A stretch of 64,000 nucleotides of DNA from Malachius bipustulatus (taxonomy: Eukaryota; Arthropoda; Insecta; Coleoptera; Melyridae), in assembly GCA_910589415.1 (NCBI GenBank), contig OU342631.1, positions 11,718,001-11,782,000 on the forward strand. Reading direction: 5' to 3'. The first letter of the stretch is position 1. Each line of letters starts with the position of its first letter. The position numbers and the translations under genes were made by a program. The notes below the pieces were generated by a model. The model saw nothing but the letters and a program-made list of their open reading frames with translations. It searched no databases and was not told where the DNA came from. This document shows, in pieces, positions 27,583-38,848 of the stretch.

Positions 27583-27655
27583 AATAGTTTATTATTCTAT
27601 GTGTGGGTGTGAGAATTACTCAAGAAAAACAAAAAGTAAAAAGGTAACACAAATG
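27583..27655 (+). pseudogene. THAP-like first-exon fragment (degenerate)
   Basis: The block GTGTGGGTGTGAGAATTACT then CAAGAAAAACAAAAAG matches the coding-looking exon at 35208. Here the ATG is ATA and the frame is broken by a small deletion. It stands about 50 bases from the breakpoint of MED15 copy A, in opposite orientation. The equivalent pair occurs at 39.1-39.3 kb. Confidence 0.5.
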
Positions 27656-27696
27656 TGGCAATTGTAAAATAGTGGGTATAGCCTAGCCTAAACGAT

Positions 27697-28416
27697 TTAA
27701 TCAAGAAAAGGGGGCTCCCCTGAAGGCATTTGCAGTAGCTGAAGTAGATTTGCGAGGTCATCTAGGCAGGCATGGGACCTTGGAGCTGATTCTGCATTGG
27801 CATTTGCCCCTATTTGATTCATACCGCCAGCTGCGAGCTGATTTTGCAACTGATTTCCTTGTACTTGAGCTTGTATTTGACCTGAAGATGAAAATTCAAT
27901 TGGGCACTTTGGATAAACCAATGGATGAATGGTAAAGAGTTAATACCTGATCCGGATTGTTGTGCTCCGGGGGTTCGTTGTGGTCCACCCATAGCTTCGG
28001 CATTTTTCTTTGAGCCTATGATAATTTTTTTTTAAGTCTCGATAACAAATAAAAAATACAGTTGTCTTACCCAATTCTCGAATATTAAGTATCAGCCTTG
28101 CAATAAAGCCAAGATATTTATCACGAGTTTTGGCCTTGACATACAAAAGATTTTCCATCTCGATCATGTTATTTCTACTGGTATTCATACCGGATTGTCG
28201 AATAGTCACTTCTCTAAAATATAATTATTAAAATTCGTGAATGATAATACACCAACAGAGCGACATCTTCATATAAATTATACCCCATGTAACGTGTAGA
28301 AAGGGGGGTAGCAAGACTTTCCAAAAAAAATTAAAAAATGAAGATGTAAATACTTACATTCTTGAAACAATACTTTGCCTAAATGCGGCCGTTCTCCAAG
28401 AATTGTCTTCAGTCAT
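27697..28416 (-). CDS. MED15 partial duplicate, KIX-only (copy A)
   Basis: This is a genomic duplicate of MED15 exons 1-4. Exons are 28358-28416, 28071-28213, 27947-28015 and 27697-27881. Each donor and acceptor is kept and the spliced frame is open for 151 aa, from [14 protein letters not shown] to SGEPPFLD. Introns are retained, so it is not a retrocopy. The KIX domain is intact, with one codon added in exon 2. The Gln-rich exon 4 is cut short at a junction with non-MED15 DNA. In exon 4 a 5-base deletion and a later 1-base deletion sum to six, so the middle is read in another frame ([12 protein letters not shown]) but the end (LQMPSGEPP) returns to the MED15 frame. It could make a KIX protein without the Mediator-binding C-terminus, or be a recent pseudogene. 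Expression cannot be judged from sequence. Confidence 0.6.
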
Positions 28417-28758
28417 TATGAATATCTTGGGACTTTACAAATCACTTGGAGCTTTGCTACTGCTACTAGCCAGGTGTTGAGTTGGGTGTAGAAATATTTG
28501 CTTCAATGATAGGTAGACATATCTAATTAAATTAAATACAGGAAGTAGACACAATCAGGACCTTATACAAAAGTAGGTGTATAAAATTCGGTAATCAGGT
28601 ATTCATTATTGATTTGATTTGATTCATTGCTCATTGACTCATTGTTTTTATAATGGGTTTTTGAGACATAATTATGTTATTTTCGAGGTTATTTGTTTAG
28701 CCTCTTATTCATTCTTTTTCTTTTATTTTATTTTTTTTATTTTTTTAGACAGTCGCCC

Positions 28759-30171
28759 CACGATACACATATACACGGTATGCCGATAGCGTTTTCTATT
28801 TTGGTCTACTACTGCGCAATGACGTCAGGTGGATCAGATATTACACATGAGATTGCTCATATCTATTTTATTGTTAGAAATAAGTAAATAATTTTTAGTA
28901 CACATTGCTTTTATGGCTATTTCTGATATTCGGGTAAAGGTGGAGGTGGAGATTTATGCTATATTTAATCATAATCATAGGTTAATTATTTAAAAGGGAA
29001 TATTTTAAAGAAATATAGGATATAAATATGGTATCCCAGCTTATTCGAAGCGGTCTTAGTAGGCGAAACGATAAATTTTTTCCCAAAAAATTTTGCAAAT
29101 TCAAGCACAGAATCACAATGGCCATAATTTAAAATTATTTTGGAGTATACAGAGTGTCCCATATGACAGTGGCATATCAAAGTTATGTTTTTTTAAAAAT
29201 GGAATGCTCCTATGTTATTGCATTTTTAGATTGTCTGAGAAGAGAAAATAAGATTGGCTTTTACAGTTGGTGTTTAAATTCAGAAGTTTTTGAATTATAA
29301 ACAAGTGAAAATCGTCATTTTTCAAGTTCAAGACCCTGTACGACGAAAACGGTTCAAGATAGAGAAAAACGGTTTACATGTCCCTATTTTAACTTTTTAT
29401 GTACTATCCTATGGTATAGAAACATTTGTACTTCCTTTAATTTTTTTTATTTGGTGACACGTGAAGAAATCTCAGAATTTTTCAAATTTTTTATCACCCT
29501 GTATAAACATTTCATCCACATCATAGGATAGTACATGAAAAGTTAAAATAGGGACATGTAAGCCGTTTTTCTCTATCTTGAACCGTTTTCGTTGTACAGG
29601 GCCTTGAACTTGAATAATGACGATTTTCACTTGTTTATAACTCAAAAACTTCTGAATTTAAACACCAACTGTAAAAGCCAATCTTATTTTCTCTTCTCAG
29701 ACAATCTAAAAATGCAATAACCATAGGAGCATTCCATTAAAAAAAAACATAACTTTGATATGCTACTGTCATAATGGGACACTCTGTATGCTCCAAAATA
29801 ATTTTAAATTATGGCCATTGTGATTCTGTGCTTGAATTTGCAAAATTCCAAATTTATCGTTTCGCCTACAGAGACCGCTTCGAATAAAGCTGGGACACTA
29901 TATTTATATCCTATATTTCTTTAAAATATTCCCTTTTAAATAATTAACCTATGATTATGATTAAATATAGCATAAATCTCCACCTTCACCTTTAACCGAA
30001 TATCAGAAATAGCCATAAAAGCAATGTGTACAAAAAATTATTTACTTATTTCCAACAATAAAATAGATATTAGCAATCTCATGTGTAATATCTGATCCAC
30101 GTGACGTCACAAGACCGGAACGCAGCCTGCGCGTCATCGTCTATCGGCATACCGTGTATATGTGTATCGTG
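28759..30171. mobile_element. 1413-bp foldback element, 8-bp target duplication
   Basis: The termini are CACGATACACATATACACGG and its exact complement, extended by TATGCCGATAG. The element is flanked on both sides by AGTCGCCC (28751-28758 and 30172-30179). An 8-bp duplication with CA-starting ends fits the P or hAT superfamilies, and the GC-rich target favours P. The arms run inward to an inner palindrome at 29034-29905. There is no transposase frame. A related copy at 42282-44172 contains a THAP-like exon, the DNA-binding domain found in P transposases. Confidence 0.85.
29034..29905. repeat. inner palindrome of the foldback
   Basis: TCCCAGCTTATTCGAAGCGG and its complement bound this region. 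It holds the family core, including GTTTTTCTCTATCTTGAACC, GGACATGTAAGCCGTTTTTC and a CACCCTGTA near the centre (about 29497). The core recurs in inverted-repeat form at 43.0-43.9 kb and at 60011-60642 without the outer arms, so it is a separate element family. Confidence 0.8.
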
Positions 30172-30267
30172 AGTCGCCCAACACCGGTAATATGGGTTTG
30201 GATTCTCTTGCTCATACACCCAGCCTCAAGTATGCCAAATAACAGACACCATAGAGAAAGATAATAG

Positions 30268-31016
30268 CTTCGTTCGCGGATACAATCCAGAACCGGTTCG
30301 GAATCAGTTTAGAACTATTCCGGATTGTCGAGAGCGCATGCCTAAGTGCGAACTGGTTCAGGATTTTATTTCACCGCGAACGAAGCAGGGACCGGATGAG
30401 AACTCCGAACTGTCAGATGACGAATGATTCCGTCTAACCCGCAGAGTAAGGAATGAGGCACTAAAAGTTCTTATTTTATGGTCAACAATTAATTCAAAAT
30501 TTAACCTATATAAAGAATAAACGCTTTGGGCCTTTGTCACAGTATAGTTTATCTGTGTATTATGAAAAGATCTTTTGTGTAGCAGTACCTAACCACACAA
30601 ACCTTTGCGATTGTTTTGTTTTACTGCTATCGGATACGGTAAATTATTTTTATAATGTTATTTATTTTTATTGTATTATACGTCAATAAATAATTATATT
30701 GGAATAAAAAAGTGCGAATCTGAAAGAGGTAAATACTTTGAATAATATCTACTTATTTTATTATACAAATCATCGACATCAGAGCAGAATTACGCATGAG
30801 CAGCGGAACCGAACTACTAGTTCCTGCAAAATCCCAGAACTGCTAGAATCGGTTCTGAACCGATAATGAACCGGTTCGATGAGTACCGCGAACGCAGAAC
30901 TGTTAGTACTGGTTACTAAAAATTCAGAATTTATGCACCGCGAACGCCGCTTTTCTCACTGCGCATACGCAAGAGTTCTAAACCGGTTCAGAACTGTATC
31001 CGCGAACGAAGCTAAT
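30268..31016. repeat. ~750-bp foldback with CCGGTTC-rich arms
   Basis: The end AGCTTCGTTCGCGGATACA is mirrored by TGTATCCGCGAACGAAGCT. AAT follows the right end and precedes the left end, a possible 3-bp target duplication. AGAACCGGTTC-type blocks repeat in both arms and also internally (for example near 30860), with GCGAACG(A/C)AG pieces at 30375 and 30888. No coding potential. Confidence 0.75.
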
Positions 31017-31041
31017 ATGTTGTCTCTGACAGACGACAGAC

Positions 31042-31130
31042 ACCCAGAACCTTGCGATGAATCGAACTCAGTCCGCCGCGTCCAGTGATTCAGCAGACCG
31101 CCCACTGAACCACTCGGCGACTCGGCCACC
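31042..31130 (-). repeat. tRNA-derived fragment (SINE head or tRNA-Ser-like pseudogene)
   Basis: On the minus strand a box-A match (TCGCCGAGTGG, next to a partial duplicate GGCCGAGT) is followed about 50 bases later by a box-B match (GAGTTCGATTC). The spacing is that of a tRNA gene with a long variable arm, as in Ser or Leu. The acceptor ends do not pair, so an active tRNA is unlikely. It directly abuts the foldback at 30268-31016. Confidence 0.5.
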
Positions 31131-31339
31131 GGTGACCGGTGTGCTCCTTTATTCATTCTTGTTAATTTATCATTATTAGTAAACGTAAACAAACAAAATA
31201 GTAAATAAATAAAAAGTAAAAAACTAAACATATGAAACAAACCACAAATGAAATGACAAATGAACTGAAAAGGGTGTAGGGAACCTGCATTACCGACACT
31301 AATGTATCAAGTGGAAATAAGCGAAGTTTGACTAAACCG

Positions 31340-31818
31340 TCTCACTAAAACCGTGTTATCTACGAAACTGTATGACATAAATTGATGAAATAAATTTTAG
31401 CTCACGAAAAAATTAACAAGTTATCACACAAAATTCGAGAAATCAGAAGAATCGCGCAAAAAGTGATTGAAAATGACTCTTGAAATTTCAAATTTTACAA
31501 TTAAAAAAAATCATTTTTTCAAATATAGCACCCTGTATATTTTTTTTATTTCATTAGATTGGCAAAAAAAAGCTAAACAAAATCTATGTGCATAATAAGG
31601 GAATAATATTTTTTCATTTTTAAAATAATGCTATTTGAAAAAATGATTTTTTTTAATTGTAAAATTCGAAGTTTCAAAAGTAATTTTTAATCACTTTTTG
31701 CGCGTTTCTTCTGATTTCTCGAATTTTGTGTGATAACTTGTTAATTTTTTAGTGAGCTAAATTTATTTCATCAATTTATGTCATACAGTTTCGTAGATAA
31801 CATACGGTTTTAGTGAGA
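31340..31818. repeat. ~480-bp foldback with CACCCTGTA at its centre
   Basis: GTCTCACTAAAACCGTGTTA and the right-hand complement of GTCTCACTAAAACCGTATG are the ends. The arms of about 190 bases include AGTTATCACACAAAATTCGA and CAAAAAGTGATT. The CACCCTGTA terminus usual for this genome's foldbacks sits near the loop (31530), not outside, suggesting an inside-out arrangement. Confidence 0.8.
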
Positions 31819-32750
31819 CTCTGAAAGTGTCAAAAAATTCATAAAAATCCAAATAACTCAAAAACAATTGAAGATCGATATTATGTTGTTTTACTAAAGT
31901 CAATTAATTTTTGATGGAGAACATATGAATCCATAAAAAAAACGCACCGTGTCATATAAAATAACGAAGTTCGTGTCCACTTCCGGTATAACCGGAAGTG
32001 GTGTTGTGCTGAAAATATTTTTAAAATGTTGAGTTTTTCCTAAAACACAGATACACAAAAAATGGAAACTGTCAAACATAAGTTATTATAAGACTTGTAT
32101 TGTAATTTATATTGTAACCTAACTGTGAAAATTATTGAAATTGACGTGATAACTTGAACTTGAGACTTCAGCAGAATGAGAAAAAGAAATAGAATAAGAA
32201 GAAGAAAATAGAAATCCTTTTATGTGTAACGGTTATCAAAAAATAACAATTGACATCTAAAATAAATTTACGACATTTGACAGATGGTAATATTATCCTA
32301 AGCAACTCTCAGAATCTTTTAGAAGTTTGTGAAATCGTGTATTGCGCATGCGACTGAAAATTTAAATGGGCTCGGGCTAGTTAATTTTACTATCATACTA
32401 TCAACTATTTTCATAAACTACTAAAACTACTCAACAATATTCAACAACAAAACAAAACTATTATTACAAAAACATTTATACAATAATAATTAATAATTTG
32501 AAGATCTCTATGCCCCTACAGAACTATTATCCTTTCCTAATTATTCTTGAAGACTGAATTTTTGAAGGATAAGCTTCGCTCATAATGAGTCATATACCCA
32601 AAAAGTTCGCTTTTACTTGAAGACCATGTAGCGAGATGAAAATGAAGAATTACTAAAAATCACACCATATTAAAAAGAAACGACCCAAGGATTAGGCCAA
32701 AGACTTGGATGGCAGCTACTGATGTTAGTGTAGTTCTGTTTTCAGTTTCA

Positions 32751-32973
32751 CTATACCTCAGTCAGCCAAAAGATATAGTAATAAAGGTGCGCGGTAAGTT
32801 TACAATCCAGGTAGGCAGACCTTATACACAAACCTTAGAATGCCCTTCTCATTGGTTTACCGGAACCAGGTAACCAATAAATTAGGCACTATCTGCCTAC
32901 AGATGTGACTACTTGGACCTTAAAAGTTTGTGCGCAGTTTTATTACTATATCTGTTGGTCGACTGAGGTATAG
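32751..32973. mobile_element. 223-bp MITE with TA borders
   Basis: The ends CTATACCTCAGTCAGCCAAA and the complement of CTATACCTCAGTCGACCAAC are followed by ATATAGTAATAAA in both arms. TA at both borders (CTA-TA-CCTCAG) suggests a mariner-type element. The middle holds GGCAGACCTTATACACAAAC and is not paired throughout. Confidence 0.75.
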
Positions 32974-33237
32974 TAAAGTTAATCGACGTTTAAAACTTTT
33001 TTTTAACTAAAATTTTCCTAACGAATTCATACTGTAACTTGATAAAATGAATAATGATCGGAATTCCAGTTTAAATAATGAACAATTATTTATATTTATT
33101 ATAGAAATATCTACAAGGTGTTTTAAATACACTAAAACAACAAAGATTGGCACACTTCAGGATATGTTCATCTCAATCCATACAAAAAGTCAAATAACAA
33201 AGTCCGATTTATTTAAAACAATAATTTCATAGACATT

Positions 33238-34809
33238 TTAGATTGTTTTATGTATACACTTTAAATGTATGATTAAATCACTGATAATCTTTACTGCAAA
33301 TGGACATTTGTAACATTTATACATTCCATCTACTTTTGAATGTTTACTTTTACCATGTCGGGTAAAATCACCTTTAGCTGTTGTTTTATAAGAACATTTT
33401 TCACATTTATACACTTCCGCTCCTTTGAAATGTTTACGTTTGAAATGTTGGATCAAAGCATTTTTATATTTTGTTTCGTATGAACATTGATCACATTTAT
33501 ACATTTGAGCATATTTTGAATGTTTAATTCTATGTTGCGTTAAATTCCATTTAATTTTGGTTTTATAAGAACACTCTTCACACGTGTACACTTCACCTTC
33601 TTTTGTATGTTTATTTGTATGATGTCGGGTGAAATGGTTTCTATGTCTCGTTTCATAAGAGCACTCCTCACATTTATATACTTTACCTTCCTTCGAATGT
33701 TTAATTCTATACACTTCACCTTCCTTCGAATGTTTAATTCTACTATGTCGGGTCAAACTTCCTTTAACTCTCGTTTCATAAGAACACTCCTCACACTTGT
33801 ACACTTCATCACCTTCTTTCGAATGTTTATTTCTACGGTGTTGGGTGAAGTTGCATTTTCTTCTGGTTTCATATGAACACTCCACACATCTGTAGACAGT
33901 ACCTTCTTTGGAATGTTTGATTTTATAATGTTGGCTGAAATTGCTTCTATCTCTCGTTTCATAAGAACATTCCTCACATTTATATACTTCTGCTTCTTTG
34001 AAATGTTTGTATTTATAATGTTGTGTCAAAGAACTTTTATATTTTGTTTCGCATGAACATTGATCACATTTATACACTTTGGCATCTTGTGAATGCTCAC
34101 TTTTGTAATGTCTGGTCAAAGAGCTTTTATATTTTGTTTTATACGAACATTCATCACATATATACACTGTCTCTTCTTTTGAATGTTTGATTTTATGATG
34201 TTTGATTAAATTACTTTTAATTATGGTTGTATACGAACATTCGTCACATTGATATGCTTCCGTACATTGTTTGTGTGTACGCTTATAATGTTTGCTGAAA
34301 TAATGTTTGTTGTTCGTCTTATACAGACAATGCGCACAATGATAATTTACTACTTGTTCTTTACTTTTACTCCCAGAAGAGTTACCGTCACGGTCTTCGA
34401 CAAAGTCATTTTCATTTTGCTGCTTAATTCCATCAGCAAACAGTCCAGCCCCACTTGTCCTCTTGATTAGCTGCTCCCATCCAGGTTTATGTTCTTCAAT
34501 GTGGATTTCTTCTTTCTTTCTTTCAATGTAGATTTCTTCTTTCAAAACATTTTTCCCTTGAAGCTGAAGGTCCTGTTTGGAGTCTTCGTCTTCTGGTTCC
34601 CTTTTAATGGGGACAGGTGAGGAAGTTTCTTCACAGCAATTGTCAAAATGGGGCAACTTGTGGCAGGTCGGATCGACTCCTTCATTTTCACATTTTATCT
34701 CTGATGTTAATAAGGAATCAAAGGTGTTATTACCATCTGCACCTGTTTCAGTTAGGTCATTTTTTTCTTGTCGCCGAGGGAAACAGTTTACTTCTTCTGC
34801 ACCACTCAT
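33238..34809 (-). CDS. 12-finger C2H2 zinc finger protein
   Basis: This is a single-exon open frame of 523 aa, probably a nuclear DNA-binding regulator. Residues 1-155 are acidic and Lys/Glu-rich with a VPIKREPED block (66-74), a good sumoylation-type motif. From residue 156 there are twelve C2H2 fingers of the form CxxCSYxT...HxxxKHSKE, with only 5-6 residue linkers. The first is YHCAHC and the last is YKCYKC ending LKCIHKTI. Between fingers 7 and 8 an 11-residue repeat of the finger tail (YRIKHSKEGKV) is inserted, a slip duplication that stretches the linker. The start ATG at 34809 follows ACAAC and has no better alternative. AATAAA on the minus strand (33208-33213) lies about 25 bases past the stop. 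Its paralogue at 44351 is decayed. I cannot name an orthologue; long fast-evolving arrays like this are common in insects. Confidence 0.9.
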   Translation of the reverse strand: MSGAEEVNCFPRRQEKNDLTETGADGNNTFDSLLTSEIKCENEGVDPTCHKLPHFDNCCEETSSPVPIKREPEDEDSKQDLQLQGKNVLKEEIYIERKKEEIHIEEHKPGWEQLIKRTSGAGLFADGIKQQNENDFVEDRDGNSSGSKSKEQVVNYHCAHCLYKTNNKHYFSKHYKRTHKQCTEAYQCDECSYTTIIKSNLIKHHKIKHSKEETVYICDECSYKTKYKSSLTRHYKSEHSQDAKVYKCDQCSCETKYKSSLTQHYKYKHFKEAEVYKCEECSYETRDRSNFSQHYKIKHSKEGTVYRCVECSYETRRKCNFTQHRRNKHSKEGDEVYKCEECSYETRVKGSLTRHSRIKHSKEGEVYRIKHSKEGKVYKCEECSYETRHRNHFTRHHTNKHTKEGEVYTCEECSYKTKIKWNLTQHRIKHSKYAQMYKCDQCSYETKYKNALIQHFKRKHFKGAEVYKCEKCSYKTTAKGDFTRHGKSKHSKVDGMYKCYKCPFAVKIISDLIIHLKCIHKTI

Positions 34810-35207
34810 GTTGTTAATTTATCGCCAAATTCCAAATTATGATGGATCAAAATGATCAATGATCATAAATGTAGATTTATGAATATCAAACAAAAAACAA
34901 AACACGTACAGACGGAGATAAGTCTAGTATCTAGTAGAGCAGCTCTGCGCTCTGCTGAAGCTGAAATGGCAAATGGCAATGACCAATGGCCAATGGCACT
35001 CGCCTACTCGCCAGGCGCATGCGCATGATACAAATCAATAAAGTATGTCAACAGTGTCAACGCGCAGCTTGGGACGTCGTCAGATAACAGCATAACAGCT
35101 ACATGAAGCTCGGCGGTAATAACGTTAAATCGAGATTTCGTAGCTTCCTTTAATGTTTGAAGATTTTAAGTAGTTTGACTTGAGTACCTGACTATCTGAC
35201 GGCAAAA

Positions 35208-35288
35208 TGGTTTATTGTGCGATAATAAGTGGGTGTGAGAATCACGCAAGAAAAACGAAACTCAAGGAGATATCTTTTTTTATTAGTT
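35208..35288 (+). pseudogene. THAP-like first exon fragment
   Basis: ATG followed by VYCAIISGCENHARKTKL and then KEISFF resembles the start of a THAP zinc finger (Cys-x-Cys pair, basic stretch, then an ISFFxxP-like end). The spacing between the two cysteines is one residue longer than usual and the frame meets TAG soon after LPA. It lies head to head with the 12-finger gene, 400 bases away, and just before a foldback. Related broken copies are at 27.6 and 39.1 kb. Confidence 0.45.
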
Positions 35289-35311
35289 TGCCAGCATAGG
35301 CAATTATTATA

Positions 35312-36043
35312 TACAGGGTGTTGATTTTCAAAGCGGGCCATAGGGGATTAGCATTGCGAAAGTGGTTTTTGGGGATTCCTGCTCGCCGTTTAAACTGACA
35401 GAAATGGTTTTGGTAGGTATCAAAATGAAGCTAAAATTATTGCGCATAACGCTTGACATCAGAAATTAATTTAATTTCACGTTGTTTTCCAAAATTCTTC
35501 AGTAAAAATTCAAGTAATTGTTAATGTTCAATCACAAAATAGCATGCCTTTGCCTAAACAATAATGACGTTTCTACGGTTTGACAATCCAATAATAAAAC
35601 TTTATAAGTCAGTAGGTAATAATAAAGTCTGGTTCTATTTAAAAATGGGTTATACAAACCTAGGAAGAGTCTTTATGGTGAAAACCTACTACAGTGTAGC
35701 CAGTTACAGGAGGGTTCGCGATTTATTTGCCGTGAATTTTTTTAATAGACCAATGTTTTATTATTGGATTGTCAAAACGTAGAAACGTCATCATTGTTTA
35801 GGCAAGGCATGCTATTTTGTGATTAAACATTAACAATTACTTGAATTTTTACTGAAGAATTTTAGAAAACAGCGTGAAATTAAATTAATTTCTGATGTCA
35901 AGCGTTATGGGCAATAATTTTAGCTTCATTTTGATACCAAAACCATTTCTGTCAGTTTAAACGGCTAGCAGGAATCCTCAAAAACCACTTTCGCAATGCT
36001 AATCCCCTATGGCCCGCTTTGAAAATCAACACCCTGTCCCTGT
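35312..36043. repeat. ~730-bp foldback, TACAGGGTGTTG ends
   Basis: TACAGGGTGTTGATTTTCAA and its complement close a palindrome with arms of about 290 bases. The arms include GCGGGCCATAGGGG and GGCATGCTATTTTGTGATT. The loop is at about 35600-35750. The arms are more than 95 percent alike by eye, so it is fairly young. Confidence 0.9.
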
Positions 36044-36151
36044 ATGTGAATATGTTATCAAGGGATGGGCGTGGGCGTGTAAACAATTCAATTATTTACG
36101 CAGTCCTTTTTTATGTAACATGAACTAATGAACGTAAAGAATGAAACAATG

Positions 36152-36523
36152 GGTACGTTCACCTGACGTCAACCGTTGAGTTGTTGAGGTAGCGCTTGCG
36201 TTCAGACATACCGCTCACCTACAACCGTTGTTCAACTGTTGAGTATTTTTGTGAGCGTAAATATTTCACGCTCAGCACAGTCAACGTGTATGTTGCGGAC
36301 ATGCGCCAAGTGGGAAGTAAAAGTTGCAAGTAAGAATGCTCCTGATACAATCAGCGACAAATAAATGCTAATAATTACTTCTATGAACTTGAATCGTATC
36401 CAGAAACATGTCACATATCTCTCGATGTCAACAATGCGTTCAGACTATTTCCAACATGTTGAAACCACTTACACTGAACCGTTTTGCGCTGCTATTCAAC
36501 AGTTGACGTCAGATGAACGTACC
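36152..36523. mobile_element. 372-bp MITE, GGTACGTTCA ends
   Basis: GGTACGTTCACCTGACGTCA is mirrored by the complement of GGTACGTTCATCTGACGTCA. Sub-terminal GTTGA motifs are repeated inward. I could not see a clear target duplication. It is non-coding. Confidence 0.75.
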
Positions 36524-36971
36524 TAATGTAAACTAAACAGTTAATTTTACTATAAAATAAGGTTATGAAATATAAGATTAAAAAATTTATCCCGTAAATA
36601 CTGGCCGTCCACGTCCACTCATATTTTGAATAATAATTCAAAGTAGGTAATTCATAGGACCTTCTCATCTCCCATGTGGCCAATGAGAGTGAGTCCAAAT
36701 ACTCTAGATTCTAGATAATATACGTATAACTTCCACTGAAAACTAGGGAACCTGTATTACCGACACTGACTAGTAGTGTCGTTAATGCAGGTTCCCCTAC
36801 TGAAAATTGGCACCGGAAGTTACTATCGCCCAAGCGACTGGTGCTGTAAGCTAACATTGATTTAAAATTTCAATTTAATTAACAACTGTCAAACCATCAT
36901 CAAACTATCAAAAATCACAATTGCATAAAATTTATGTTTTCAACCCTTACTTTATAGAATCTCTGCATTCT

Positions 36972-37110
36972 GATTGATGATAAATAAAACAGTAATGTTT
37001 TAAAAGATTCTACTGATGTATATTGTATTGTATACACGTGTAACGTTAATATCCAGCAATATACATCAGTAGAATCTTTTAAAACATTAGTGTTTTATTT
37101 ATCATCAATC
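36972..37110. repeat. 139-bp near-perfect hairpin
   Basis: GATTGATGATAAATAAAACA and its complement enclose ATGTTTTAAAAGATTCTACT, again mirrored, down to a loop near 37040 around ACACGTGT. Arms are about 55-60 bases with very few mismatches. Confidence 0.85.
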
Positions 37111-37882
37111 ACAATTATTGCAGTTTTATTTTCCATCAAATATGCTTATCTGAATTTATGTAATCAGATGCAGAAATAATGAATTATTGACGTGTGTTCA
37201 TTACTAAATACTTACACGAAAGTGATAATTAATATTATATCTGATACCAAGAACTCTAGATAATATTATTATATCTATCACATTTGCATTTTTTGGTATA
37301 ATATATCCGTGATCTTTTAAATTCATATTCGGTCTTCTGTAGTTAATTATCGAGCCAATAGATAACGCTACTTTTTTGACCCCCATTTTCACTATACTTG
37401 TAAAATGTAAATAGCGGGGAGCTGCACATTATTATTATCTAGAGTTGATGAAGTATTTGGTGAGGTGCCACTGTGCATTTTATGACTAATTCTTAAATAT
37501 TTTTCTGCTGAATCTATTGAAATATTCTCTGTAAACGACCTATACGTTGGTCGCTTAAAATCATGTTTTTGTATGACAAAAGTAATAAAACCATACCCGC
37601 ACCTCTTTTATAGTGTCAAAATCAAATCTGACAATACCGATTTCAGAATAATATTCAGATTAACAATTAATATCAACCAAATTAAATTTCCGGGATGAAA
37701 GCTTAAATTGGCCGGTTGAAGTAAGGTCGAGGCTAAAAAACAAAAACATGCGCAGACGCTGTAATGAATGACGGTGTATTTAATGCTTCCACTGAATCTA
37801 TGGCTCTGTCATGACAAGTGACAAAAACTGATTTCCATGACATAATTCCTAACCTGGCAATCTGTTTTATCATTTATTATTA

Positions 37883-38848
37883 TACAGAGTGTTACTGAAT
37901 AGGTGTTACAAACTTAAAGGGCATGTAGGAAATGCAAAAATATGCGATAAATTTCCTGTAGACATGGGTCGTTGGAGCTTTAGTTTTCGAGTTACAGGGT
38001 GTTAAAGTTCTACGAAAAATTTAATTTTTTATTAATATCTTCAAACTGGCTGATCAGAATAACTCGAATTTTTTGACAGCTGTTGTACTAATTGAAGTAC
38101 ATCATTTGATACTTCCGATGAAAAATTCTTCACTCCAGTGGCAGAGATCTGGGTATGTTGTTACCTTTTTTATTAAATAATGTCTACGCCACTGACTTTA
38201 ATGTAAATTGGTTATTTATGGTAGATATCCTGTTTTGTTTAGAGGAGAAAAGTCGTCGTACGTTTTTGTCCTAGGACGCACTGTTTCCGAGATCCTTCAC
38301 AATGTAGGAACCCGTATGAGGTAAAATATCACAAAAATCAATGCTATTGAGTTTTTCCATAAATTAATCATTTTTGTGATCGTTATTGAAGCGTGTTACA
38401 TTACAAAAAGCTTGCATGGGTTCCTACATTGTGAAATATCTTAAAAACAGTACGTCCTACAACAAAAACGTAGAATGACTTTTCTCCTCTCAACAAAACG
38501 AGGTATCTACCAAAAATACCAAATTTGCATAAAAGTCAGTGGCGTAGAAATTTTTTCATAAAAAAGGTAACAACACACCCAGATCTCTGCCACTGGATTG
38601 AATAATTTTTCATCTGAAGTATCAAATGATGTACTTCAATTAGTACAACAGCTGTCAAAAAATTCGAGTTATTCTGAACAGCCAGTTTGTAGATATTCAA
38701 AAAATATTAAATTTTTCGAAGAACTTTAACACCCTGTATCTCAAAAACTAAAGCTCCAACGACCCATGTCTACAGGAAATTTATCGCCTAATTTTGCATT
38801 TCCTACATGCCCTTTAAGTTTGTAACACCAATTCAGTAACACCCTGTA
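37883..38848. repeat. 966-bp foldback, TACAGAGTGTTACTG ends
   Basis: TACAGAGTGTTACTGAATAG and the right-end complement of TACAGGGTGTTACTGAATTG bound arms of over 400 bases. An internal ACAGGGTGTTAAAGTTC at 37995 is mirrored near 38725. The axis is near 38366. No coding potential. Confidence 0.9.

Noticed and set aside
31042..31130. A functional tRNA-Ser or tRNA-Leu gene
   Set aside because: Box A and box B are recognisable, but the acceptor stem ends do not pair and box B has mismatches.
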